Positions 52,901-55,799 of a stretch of DNA of 64,000 nt are shown piece after piece (position 1 is the first letter of the stretch; each line of letters starts with the position of its first letter). The notes beneath the pieces were generated by a model. The model was not told the DNA's origin. It did not search any database and worked only from the letters and a program-made list of their open reading frames with translations. The stretch comes from Macrothele yani (Eukaryota; Arthropoda; Arachnida; Araneae; Macrothelidae). The stretch spans positions 26,317,001 to 26,381,000 of the forward strand of contig CM077011.1 of NCBI GenBank assembly GCA_039090855.1, in the 5' to 3' direction. The translations under genes and the position numbers were made by a program.

Positions 52901-53103
52901 TACTACACTTCATAAATCAAAATTGAAACTCATTGCATGTGCATTTGAACAAAATTATTACCTTGATTGAAAAATACTCTGCTGTTGCTCCACAAGTTTT
53001 GAAAATAGGCGAAGAATAAGTTTCTCTGGGAATGTTCGATGATATCTGCGATTGTCATGACTAGTGAAACAAATATGGTAGAGATTAACAGTAACAACCA
53101 GAC
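10553..53103 (-). CDS. Ionotropic glutamate receptor-like / IR-type channel, C-terminal part, four exons over 42.5 kb
   Basis: Exons 52962-53103, 35029-35243, 25369-25658 and 10553-10847 join on the minus strand. Every intron starts GT and ends AG, and the phases agree (1, 0, 2), giving an uninterrupted 313-residue C-terminal protein. Order of parts: hydrophobic M1 ([11 protein letters not shown]), a short pore-loop region with a Trp, M3 ([19 protein letters not shown]), an S2 ligand-binding lobe (residues about 90-225), M4 (about 255-280) and a basic tail. This is the M1-P-M3-S2-M4 layout of ionotropic glutamate receptors. The M3 segment lacks the SYTANLAAF signature of true glutamate receptors, which argues for the divergent chemosensory IR branch. 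The product should act in the plasma membrane, probably of sensory neurons (inference). The S1 lobe and start are not identified. Introns of 17.7, 9.4 and 14.5 kb are filled with transposons. Family assignment is strong; subfamily and ligand are unknown. Confidence 0.85.
10953..12378 (+). mobile_element. Tc1-like element, complete ends
   Basis: Ends CACTGGCGGAAAGTGAAAAA and its inverse, flanked by TA at 10951-10952 and 12379-12380; 1426 bp. It lies in the intron between IR exons C and D, opposite in strand. Confidence 0.92.
11196..12217 (+). pseudogene. Tc1-like transposase, two stops and one frameshift
   Basis: It starts [20 protein letters not shown] with a helix-turn-helix ([20 protein letters not shown]) and a second DNA-binding part ([20 protein letters not shown]). 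In the same frame, TGA at about 11640 and 11738 interrupt VVFSDESRF (first Asp) and the following stretch. [14 protein letters not shown] carries the second Asp and [13 protein letters not shown] the Glu. A frameshift near 12080 leads to [20 protein letters not shown] and the final stop. Inactive but recently so, given the intact ends. Confidence 0.85.
12475..12675 (+). repeat. SINE family A copy (tRNA-derived)
   Basis: Degenerate head, then the family tail CACTGGCTCTCTCCTTTCCC and GTAGTCGTTAAACC. Confidence 0.75.
12735..13543. repeat. ~346-bp tandem repeat, two units, broken by a SINE
   Basis: AGTGTACAATAAGGAAATGT (12747) recurs as AGTGTACAATACGGAAGTGT (13299), with matching stretches such as ATATGAGAA, CATTTGAGC and CCATGG. 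Without the SINE at 13063-13270 the spacing is about 346 bp. The remainder of unit 2 reappears at 14150-14240 (CTTTCAAGGGACCGATGAAG), on the far side of the TRIM element. No coding function recognised. Confidence 0.65.
13063..13270 (+). repeat. SINE family A copy
   Basis: Well-preserved tRNA-like head with A box TGGCGCAGTGGTCTAAGCGA and B box GGTTCGAATCCC, then the tail ending GTTGTTAAACGTCCAA. Confidence 0.9.
13544..13643. repeat. Perfect 43-bp inverted repeat with 14-base loop
   Basis: Left arm 13544-13586 is the exact inverse of 13601-13643. The right arm is the tRNA-like part of the 5' LTR below, up to the A box. The left arm replaces the first bases of that LTR. Confidence 0.95.
13588..14146 (+). 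mobile_element. TRIM-like LTR miniature with tRNA-like LTRs, copy T1
   Basis: 5' LTR remnant 13588-13727 lacks its first bases. The primer-binding-site-like TGACGCCCGAAC is at 13730-13741, an internal region of about 235 bp follows, polypurine tract CGGGGGGAGGAGA just before 13991, then 3' LTR 13991-14146 beginning TGTGAC. In the 3' LTR the A box TAGCTCAGTTGGTAGAGC (14052-14069) and B box GGTTCGATTCC (14096-14106) are canonical. The anticodon-loop position reads TTCCGGA, as in tRNA-Arg(CCG). No coding capacity. Reverse transcription would need proteins from another LTR element (inference). Confidence 0.8.
14496..15041 (-). mobile_element. TRIM-like LTR miniature with tRNA-like LTRs, copy T2
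   Basis: Read on the minus strand: 5' LTR 15041-14893 (TGTGAC...CCA), one base, then the primer-binding site TGGCGCCCGAAC at 14891-14880, identical to the 12-base complement of the tRNA-Lys 3' end. The internal region matches T1 and T4. A purine tract of about 16 bases is followed by the 3' LTR 14628-14496 (TGTAAC...GCA). A box TAGCTCAGTTGGGAGAGC is kept and the anticodon-loop position reads CTCCGGA; the B box is damaged in both LTRs. No exact target duplication was seen. Confidence 0.8.
15050..16290. other. Unique AT-rich intron sequence
   Basis: No transposon or coding homology recognised. Short TTTC runs near 15610. Confidence 0.4.
16291..16322. repeat. (GT)n microsatellite
   Basis: About 16 GT units. 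Confidence 0.97.
16323..17780. other. Unique AT-rich intron sequence
   Basis: No gene or repeat that I can name; ORFs here lack splice signals and homology. Confidence 0.4.
17780..18470. repeat. Interspersed ~130-bp repeat array, about four units
   Basis: Units share GGCAATGGAATGGATCCCGC, TCCTATGTCCTGACCTTTGA and 'CCATTTTTACG'. The array ends AAAGCTGGAGCATATACGCT, the same ending as the array at 2690-3046. Confidence 0.72.
18470..18678. repeat. Degenerate satellite-like unit (family E)
   Basis: ATGTTCACCTCCTAGCGGGA and the spacing of 'TTAGAAGC' resemble units at 19964-20920 and 29440-29640. Confidence 0.4.
18681..19961 (-). mobile_element. mariner element, full length, copy 1 of a pair
   Basis: The left end CAAAGGGCATCCTGAAAATA and the right inverse (GCAAGGGCATCCTGAAAGTA read inward) sit beside TA at 18679-18680 and 19962-19963. 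It is about 1.28 kb, the normal mariner length, in the intron between IR exons C and D. Confidence 0.88.
18792..19890 (-). pseudogene. mariner transposase, several frameshifts
   Basis: Parts in order: an N-terminal region near 19600-19890; [35 protein letters not shown] (first Asp); [15 protein letters not shown] (second Asp); [20 protein letters not shown] (third Asp); and [13 protein letters not shown]. Frames change near 19310 and 19020, and the codons between 'LLTKWG' and 'YSPDL' are disturbed. Not functional as it stands. Confidence 0.82.
19964..20920. repeat. Degenerate satellite-like DNA (family E)
   Basis: Units of roughly 150-190 bp repeat phrases such as 'TTTCAAATCGGACTTAC', 'TAGAAGCACA' and 'CGCCCCTTAGCG'. 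Divergence is high and unit borders are uncertain. Confidence 0.4.
21064..21270 (+). repeat. SINE family A copy
   Basis: A box TGGCGCAGTGGTCTAAGCGA, a slightly changed B box (GATTCGAGTCCC), and the full tail to GTCGTTAAACCTCCAAT. Confidence 0.9.
21271..21987. other. Unique intron sequence
   Basis: Nothing recognised before the minisatellite. Confidence 0.4.
21990..22625. repeat. 31-bp minisatellite, about 20 units
   Basis: The unit contains GTGCTTCCTAGCGTGGCCTC and AGCCACTGGTT, with point changes between units. The period of 31 is not a multiple of three, and no long ORF crosses it, so it is non-coding. Confidence 0.93.
22745..23115 (-). pseudogene. mariner/SETMAR-type transposase N-terminal fragment
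   Basis: [20 protein letters not shown] is a first helix-turn-helix. A poly-C tract near 22930 shifts the frame. [20 protein letters not shown] and [17 protein letters not shown] resemble the 'LeDe.RsGRPs' linker and second helix-turn-helix of mariner transposases. No catalytic part remains. Confidence 0.6.
23290..23925. mobile_element. piggyBac-like non-autonomous element
   Basis: Left TTAACCCTTTCGCTAACC follows a TTAA at 23286-23289. The right end read inward is TTAGCCCTTTAACGACC. Subterminal stretches also agree (GTCGCTCGGATACCAT and GTCGCTCAGAATACCAT). CCCTTT next to TTAA is typical of piggyBac ends. About 640 bp, no transposase. Confidence 0.5.
23935..25231 (-). mobile_element. mariner element, full length, copy 2 of a pair
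   Basis: Left end CAAAGGGCGTCCTTAAAGTA and an inverse right end, flanked by TA at 23933-23934 and 25232-25233; 1297 bp. Same family and orientation as the copy at 18.7 kb, and only 140 bases from IR exon C. Confidence 0.88.
24085..25133 (-). pseudogene. mariner transposase, frameshifted
   Basis: N-terminal '[20 protein letters not shown]' and [20 protein letters not shown] carry the first helix-turn-helix. Then [18 protein letters not shown] (first Asp), [20 protein letters not shown] (second Asp) and [20 protein letters not shown] (third Asp). Frames change near 24960, 24720, 24470 and 24290. Confidence 0.82.
25369..25658 (-). CDS. IR gene exon C: S2 ligand-binding lobe
   Basis: The acceptor is TTTACAG and the donor AAT AAA AT|GTAAGT. 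It encodes 96 residues and two extra bases. [14 protein letters not shown] matches the IR/iGluR S2 signature 'gkYafi.d..sle'. [21 protein letters not shown] matches the later S2 region, where a conserved Cys and 'ia...ygfalpk' stand in family members. It ends in YLNVVNK, leading into the helix 'fn.aI.r..E' completed by exon D. No stop or frameshift is present, so the exon looks under constraint. Confidence 0.88.
25921..26030 (-). mobile_element. RTE LINE, 3' end fragment
   Basis: Begins with the ATCATCATCATC tail, then the inverse of the RTE C-terminal region down to about 100 bases. Confidence 0.75.
26031..26549. other. Unique intron sequence
   Basis: No gene, repeat or splice-supported exon recognised. 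Confidence 0.4.
26550..26755 (-). repeat. SINE family A copy
   Basis: Inverse orientation. The head at the right shows the inverse B box GGGATTCGAACCC and A box CTTAGACCACTGCGCCA with small changes. Confidence 0.9.
27462..29390 (+). repeat. Satellite-like array of ~136-bp units derived from Tc1-like transposase
   Basis: About 14 units, each with GTGTAATGCTTTGGGCAATG, CCGGGAAACCGTGATCCAGT, TACCTAAACATCATTACAGA and GGTGCATCCTTTCATGGCAA. Most differ by only a few bases; some are shortened (near 27860, 28340-28440). Confidence 0.93.
29396..29655. repeat. Degenerate satellite-like unit (family E)
   Basis: Shares 'TTTCAAATCGGAC', 'TTAGAAGCA' and 'ACGCCCTCTAGTGGCAG' style stretches with 19964-20920. 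Confidence 0.4.
29961..30957. other. Unique AT-rich intron sequence
   Basis: No coding homology or known repeat seen. Confidence 0.4.
30958..31165 (-). repeat. SINE family D copy with expanded tail
   Basis: tRNA-like head at 31100-31160 (inverse of TAACGGTTAGCATG and GAGTTCGATTCCCGC). The tail at 30958-31090 is about four copies of a 37-bp unit containing GTAATAATAATCACATCAGA. Confidence 0.7.
31170..31787. other. Unique intron sequence
   Basis: Nothing recognised. Confidence 0.4.
31788..32998 (-). mobile_element. Tc1-like element with perfect 28-bp TIRs
   Basis: Begins CACTATCTACCAACAAGTAA and ends with its exact 28-bp inverse, flanked by TA at 31786-31787 and 32999-33000; 1211 bp. Confidence 0.92.
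31850..32874 (-). pseudogene. Tc1-like transposase, stop and frameshifts
   Basis: [20 protein letters not shown] and a helix-turn-helix ([17 protein letters not shown]) lead to [17 protein letters not shown] (first Asp, with Glu-Leu in place of the usual Glu-Ser). A TAG at 32365 follows, then [11 protein letters not shown]. Near 32280 the frame changes to '[20 protein letters not shown]'. '[11 protein letters not shown]' carries the second Asp in that frame, and a third change leads to [13 protein letters not shown] with the Glu. Confidence 0.83.
33398..34373 (+). pseudogene. LINE reverse transcriptase, palm to C-terminus
   Basis: The catalytic box reads YDDD where relatives have YADD. A stop near 33650 and frame changes separate the palm from the second part, which is open for 233 residues. 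That part shows '[20 protein letters not shown]', [33 protein letters not shown] and, near the end, [13 protein letters not shown] ('WN.LP'), typical of this LINE group. The endonuclease is absent. Confidence 0.78.
33400..34695 (+). mobile_element. CR1/Jockey-group LINE, 5' truncated
   Basis: RT palm remnant in two frames ([13 protein letters not shown], then [19 protein letters not shown]), the thumb and C-terminal region at 33672-34373, a 3' untranslated region of about 300 bases and an (ATT)n tail at 34671-34694. CR1, L2 and Jockey relatives end with short repeats in this way. Confidence 0.8.
34700..34868 (+). repeat. SINE family D copy
   Basis: A box TAACGGTTAGCATG and B box GGTTCGATTTCC, then TTTTCTGATCTGATATGATT, which is the tail seen in tandem at 30958-31090. 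An 11-bp hairpin (AGGACGACAAA, 34723-34757) precedes the head. Confidence 0.65.
35029..35243 (-). CDS. IR gene exon B: M3 and start of S2 lobe
   Basis: The acceptor is TTTTTACTAG and the donor CAG|GTAAGA. Two bases complete a Glu codon, followed by 71 residues. [17 protein letters not shown] precedes a hydrophobic M3 helix. [17 protein letters not shown] matches the segment after M3 in IRs, where a conserved Pro is followed by a 'tleeLa' motif. It ends at phase 0, which suits the Ser codon starting exon C. Confidence 0.87.
35625..36290. repeat. Large foldback (inverted repeat) element
   Basis: Left arm about 35625-35925 and right arm about 36030-36290 are imperfect inverses: CTACAAACAACATATTAAAA at the outer end, GATGTATAGAAATCCGAAAT and TCCCTTCGAAAA at the inner end. 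The middle of about 100 bp is unpaired. No coding capacity. Confidence 0.85.
36300..36649. other. Unique intron sequence
   Basis: Nothing recognised. Confidence 0.4.
36650..36855 (+). repeat. SINE family A copy, best preserved
   Basis: A box TGGCGCAGTGGTCTAAGCGA, B box GGTTCGAATCCC, tail with CCTGGAACCAGTGGCCCTAA and GGTCGTTAAACCTCCAA. Confidence 0.93.
36860..37454. other. Unique intron sequence
   Basis: Nothing recognised. Confidence 0.4.
37455..38872 (-). mobile_element. Tc1-like element, complete ends
   Basis: Ends CACTCACGGACAATGAAATT and the exact inverse (22-bp perfect), flanked by TA at 37453-37454 and 38873-38874; 1418 bp. Confidence 0.93.
37749..38617 (-). pseudogene. Tc1-like transposase, frameshifted
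   Basis: '[20 protein letters not shown]' marks the first helix-turn-helix near 38580. [19 protein letters not shown] carries the first Asp, and [16 protein letters not shown] the second. '[18 protein letters not shown]' keeps the Glu, although the usual SPDL-P is changed. Several stops and shifts occur between 38450 and 37980. Confidence 0.83.
39210..40410 (+). pseudogene. Tc1-like element and transposase, heavily decayed
   Basis: Left end CACTGGTCACAAAAAGTTAG follows [22 protein letters not shown] is the N-terminal helix-turn-helix region, '[15 protein letters not shown]' the core, and [19 protein letters not shown] the Glu block at 40208. Many stops. A matching right end was not found. 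Confidence 0.72.
40411..41413. other. Mostly unrecognised; a short hammerhead-like motif
   Basis: CTGAAGA at 40840-40846 is followed by TGGGTGCTTCAGAAGCCCCA, which can fold into a hairpin, then AAAAG. Similar text ends the Penelope-like relic at 60.16 kb, so this may be a Penelope-like 3' tail. The rest shows nothing I can name. Confidence 0.3.
41414..41611 (+). repeat. SINE family A copy, degenerate
   Basis: The tail CTCTCCCTGGAACCAGTGGC and GATCGTTAAATCC are kept; the tRNA-like head is poor. Confidence 0.72.
41697..42686 (-). mobile_element. RTE LINE copy, 5' truncated
   Basis: The ATCATCATC tail at 41697 is followed by the inverse of the RTE C-terminal region and [19 protein letters not shown] region, [13 protein letters not shown] (FVDD instead of FADD), [19 protein letters not shown]. 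Small frame breaks near 42170 and 42400. The 5' end stops at a (CA)n microsatellite. Confidence 0.88.
42695..42736. repeat. (CA)n microsatellite
   Basis: About 20 CA units at the 5' junction of the RTE copy. Confidence 0.97.
42911..43400. repeat. Direct duplication, ~120 bp, spaced 367 bp
   Basis: AAAACACTTCG at 42911 and 43278 begin two similar stretches that share 'TTAGTAAGGTG', 'CATTGTG/CACTGTG' and 'GGAAAAA'. Possible remnant of a 367-bp tandem unit. Confidence 0.55.
43540..43800 (-). pseudogene. Possible decayed coding stretch, unknown
   Basis: The minus strand reads [20 protein letters not shown] then [20 protein letters not shown], with a reasonable residue mix but stops on both sides. 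A similar-looking stretch lies at 45712-45936 on the same strand, beyond the Harbinger element. Family not recognised. Confidence 0.25.
43964..43991. repeat. (TA)n microsatellite
   Basis: About 14 TA units. Confidence 0.95.
44468..45474 (+). mobile_element. PIF/Harbinger element
   Basis: Inverted ends of about 40 bp: left GTGCACGTTTATGCTGCAGC and right (inward) GGTACGTTTATACTGCAGC, each continuing GCTGCTGGCACAT. TTA/TAA at the junctions fits the TWA target of the superfamily. About 1 kb, shorter than an autonomous element. Confidence 0.8.
44650..45262 (+). pseudogene. HARBI1-type nuclease (DDE_4), truncated
   Basis: [20 protein letters not shown] (first Asp), [50 protein letters not shown] (second Asp) and a basic C-terminal region match the Harbinger nuclease. 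Stops near 44685 and 44805, no N-terminus, and no MYB-like partner gene. Confidence 0.82.
45475..46044 (-). other. Unassigned; weak minus-strand ORF at 45712-45936
   Basis: The ORF reads '[20 protein letters not shown]' and [20 protein letters not shown]. No family recognised; see also 43540-43800. Confidence 0.25.
46045..46236 (-). repeat. SINE family A copy
   Basis: Inverse orientation: B box inverse GGATTCGAACCC and A box inverse CAGACCACTGCGCCA at the right end. Confidence 0.88.
46237..46820. other. Unique AT-rich intron sequence
   Basis: Nothing recognised. Confidence 0.4.
46821..47023 (-). repeat. SINE family A copy
   Basis: Inverse orientation, with the tRNA-like head at the right (GAGATTCGAACCCC) and a poly-A run near 46927. 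Confidence 0.83.
47024..47655. other. Unique pyrimidine-rich intron sequence
   Basis: Nothing recognised. Confidence 0.4.
47656..47889 (-). other. Hydrophobic ORF of unknown nature
   Basis: 77 codons with two hydrophobic stretches ([19 protein letters not shown] and [17 protein letters not shown]). KFIW...DPT is spaced like KIFW...MRP of IR exon B, but identity is very low. It could be a decayed duplicate exon or chance in AT-rich DNA. Confidence 0.15.
47889..48133 (-). mobile_element. RTE LINE copy, 3' part (first half of a split copy)
   Basis: ATCATCATCATC tail, then the inverse of '[13 protein letters not shown]' and [13 protein letters not shown]. It stops at CCATTGC, and the copy continues exactly from 51072. 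Confidence 0.88.
48347..50248 (+). pseudogene. LINE ORF1 (gag-like, CCHC zinc knuckle), broken
   Basis: It starts [21 protein letters not shown] frameshift near 48540, a TAG at 48790 and a frameshift near 49430 break it; otherwise about 630 codons run to the stop at 50246. The N-terminal third is Ser/Pro/Thr-rich. Around 48950-49250 lies an RNA-binding-type region ([29 protein letters not shown]). [14 protein letters not shown] is a CX2CX4HX4C zinc knuckle, the mark of ORF1 proteins of the I/Jockey group. The last third is again Ser-rich, then [20 protein letters not shown]. Confidence 0.75.
50450..50580. repeat. Tandem ~51-bp repeat in the half-LINE 3' region
   Basis: TTCACAAGTAATGTATT occurs twice, in a unit with 'GTGT(T)T..CTGTG' before it and 'TAAATTT' after it; a third partial unit follows. 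Confidence 0.7.
51079..51690 (-). mobile_element. RTE LINE copy, second half of the split copy
   Basis: Inverse of RTE from 'RVKSLKWQW' back through [25 protein letters not shown] and the FADD region (decayed), ending near 51690 at 'CAGTTCAGTGATTG'. Confidence 0.87.
51708..52425. mobile_element. MITE with ~35-bp terminal inverted repeats
   Basis: TAAGGCTGTCTTTGAATGAG at the left and its inverse at 52395-52425. TTAGAA stands at both junctions (51701-51706 and 52423-52428), a possible target duplication. About 715 bp, no ORF. A GTAAGTAGG(T/C)GGAG direct repeat lies near 51945. Confidence 0.72.
52426..52961. other. Intron sequence next to IR exon A
   Basis: Nothing recognised besides exon A and its donor. 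Confidence 0.4.
52962..53103 (-). CDS. IR gene exon A: M1 and start of pore region
   Basis: A polypyrimidine-rich stretch ending CTGCAG precedes the exon and CAAG|GTAATA follows it. It encodes 47 residues plus one base (phase 1). They begin V-W, the usual Trp just before M1, then a hydrophobic helix and a loop containing [13 protein letters not shown] that corresponds to the pore entry. The Gln before the splice joins a Glu codon completed by exon B. The residues before V-W, the S1 lobe, must come from exons further upstream on the minus strand. Confidence 0.85.
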
Positions 53104-53379
53104 CTGCAGTAATTAAGAAATACAAAAAAAAAAATTAGTTGCACAATAATCCAAACTAGAAGAACAAAAGTAATGACTGAGATAACAGCTTGCTTCTGTA
53201 AACAAGATATTGAAAAGAAATAGTTCAATAATCGTAAGTACACTGCTCATTGAAATACGATCACCCCTATACAATGGGAGTTACACCCGATGTTGGCGTA
53301 ACGAGGAGGAAGGCGTGGATTTTAGGTTAAATGGGTGCATATAAGAGGTTAGTGGTTCAGTTGAGAGCGAAATTACGGA

Positions 53380-54300
53380 CGTGATGGATAAAATAAGCGA
53401 ATTATCGGAGTTACGACGGAAGGCCAAATTGTGAGAGCGCAGTTTTGGCACGACAGCACTTGTGGGTTGTTAGGCGGCCTCCTTGATACCAGAAGTTGTG
53501 CCATAATAGCGATACCCCCAACCGGAAACACAATTGTAAAAGGCGACGAAAAGTGGATTCAAGAGGTGAACGAAGGACGCATCGCCTTCTTCAGCGAAAT
53601 AGTCACATCACACCTTTGCTTTTGACGGTCCCATATGACATTGGACAACCAGAAACGACTATGGTCGCTTCTAGTTACCCACGCAACTATGGATTACCCG
53701 CCGGCACGGATGGGCTGCAAGGCCGGACGCCCACTACGTCCGTCTCTACAAACATCAGTCAATCGACATGAACGACTCTCCTGATCACAACAGCATGCGG
53801 ATTGGATGATAGAAGATTGGAAGAAGATGAATCACGATATGTATTCCATTCTGCCGATGATCGAGACCGTATTTTACACTAGCAGTGTGAGGCTATGGAT
53901 CTCTCATGCGTGGCATCTACTCTTCCGGCCGGCATTTTTGGTTGAGGAGTTGTATGATATGGGGCATATTTTGGTGGCATGAACTGGAATTCCTGGTGGG
54001 TATGGAGAAATGTATTGACTATGGCTATTATCAGAGATTACTTACAAACTACGTACACTCCATAATGTTGCATCTCCATGGGTTCTTTCAGGACGGCAAT
54101 GCTCCATGTCATCGGGCCCACCTCCTGCAGGAGTAATTGGACGAACACAGCGCTGATATGAGGCATCGAATGGCCCGAAACTAGCCTGATCTCAACCAAA
54201 TGGGCATCTGTGGAATGTTGTGCAACGCCAGGGGAAGCAATTAGGCACGTCACCCTGCTCTATACTGGAATTGTGGACCACAATACTAACTGCTTGATTG
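53380..54300 (+). pseudogene. Tc1-like transposase relic
   Basis: MDKISELSELRRKAKL (start region, 53383) begins it. Decayed middle. MRGIYSSGRHFWL, MLHLHGFFQDGNAPCHRAHL with the second catalytic Asp, and 'PDLNQMGICGML' where the Glu block stood. Stops throughout. Confidence 0.65.
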
Positions 54301-54380
54301 ATTGTTCCCAAAGAACGGTAGACCCCTCGTTGAGTCGATGCCACGAAGAGTGGCAGCCGTTCTCCGGGCAAAAGGAGGAC

Positions 54381-54902
54381 TGTGACGTACTAAAGAAGAA
54401 ACGAGATGGCAAATTTCAGTGATAAGGCCTTGCCGGCGTAGCTTAATTGGGAAAGCATTTGGCTCCGGCGCAAAAGGACGTGGGATTTTCAAAAATGGGT
54501 TTCACATTGGCTTCCGAACGTAAAAATGGATCTACTGGCCGTTAGGTTCTTTGAAAAATGTGTGATTTTCTTCCATACATCATCTAGAATTAATGAGGAT
54601 TCCTTTCTCGCTCCGAAAAATGTGTGATGCTTCTTCCAGATATCGTCTTTAATTTGTGATAATTCCTTCTGCTACGAAGAGTTACTTCAAGCTATTGTTT
54701 GCGGCCGACCCGAAACCATTTATTTTCTTGCCCCGCCTTTCTCAAGGAGGGACATGTGACATACTACAGAGGTGGAGCACATCTCAAGACGGCAAATAGC
54801 AGTGATAAGCCCATGCCGGCGTAGCTTATTTGGGAAAACATGCGGCTCCAGGGCAGAAGGATGTGGGTTCGAGTCTCGCCAGAGGTAAATTCGGGTGTCA
54901 CA
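54381..54902 (+). mobile_element. TRIM-like LTR miniature with tRNA-like LTRs, copy T3
   Basis: 5' LTR 54381-54506 (TGTGAC...TTCACA), PBS-like TGGCTTCCGAAC at 54508-54519, an internal region of about 230 bp, purine tract AAGGAGGGA, 3' LTR 54755-54902 (TGTGAC...GTGTCACA). A box TAGCTTAATTGGGAAAGC. The B box GGTTCGAGTCTC is good in the 3' LTR and lost in the 5' LTR. It is the most diverged of the four copies. Confidence 0.7.
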
Positions 54903-55719
54903 AGATCCTCAAAGTGTTTGGTAAGTGGCCGCAAAATTCAGAAAGCACTCAATATGTAAACTAAGATTTCTTACTTTGCCGATTGTGACTGACTCAATTG
55001 ACATTACCATCACTTTACTAAAAAAAAAAAAAAAATAATCCACTGGCTGAAATAACGTCTTAGTATCTTCCCTCATTCTTATTGGGAGAATGACCTAAAA
55101 TTTAATCACTTCGTTCGTCACATTTTGAATGGTAACTGAATAAGTAACGGTGAGTCACTGACAGAGCTAAATTTAATTCTGACAAAAAAGAAAGGTTTGT
55201 TCTCTCCTTCAATTTAAAAATTTCACTCCTTCAATTTTTTGGATGATTTCCTATGAATGACATCATTTCAGGGATAAGAAATGATGCTCCTGAAATTGCA
55301 GTGTGCTTTGAAAATTAAAATTCGATTAATTTTCCCAATATTTTTCAAATTTCGATGTTTTGGCAATAAATTTTTAATTTTCGCACACACTTTATTTTTT
55401 AAAGTGTGTGTGCAAGTAATTGTCGCGTTTTCTATGATCAATACTTATCTGTTTAAATCTTAAAATCCTTGACGGGTTGCACTTAATAATATAAATAATA
55501 ATGAAAAAAATCTGCGAATTGCTTTAGGCGAGCTATAAATCGCAGATTTTTAATTTTTTTTGTTATAGGATAATAATTCACATTAAATCTTTATTTTCAA
55601 AAAATATATATTTAACTACCTGTAGAAATTGTTTTTGTGAATATGTAAAGTAGAAGATGAGACTACGGCCTTTTTTTTTTCACCGAAAGCGAAGCACCAT
55701 ATACTAAATACAATAAGTA
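54903..55719. other. Unique AT-rich sequence
   Basis: A poly-A run at 55021-55035. A 10-base hairpin TGCGA.../...TCGCA near 55514-55545. No convincing exon. Confidence 0.4.
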
Positions 55720-55799
55720 CACCAAAGAGCCGAAGCATTGAGACCACCTGCCTAATATGATGTTGGTCCTCCACCTGCTGCCAAAACAAATTTGATGTT

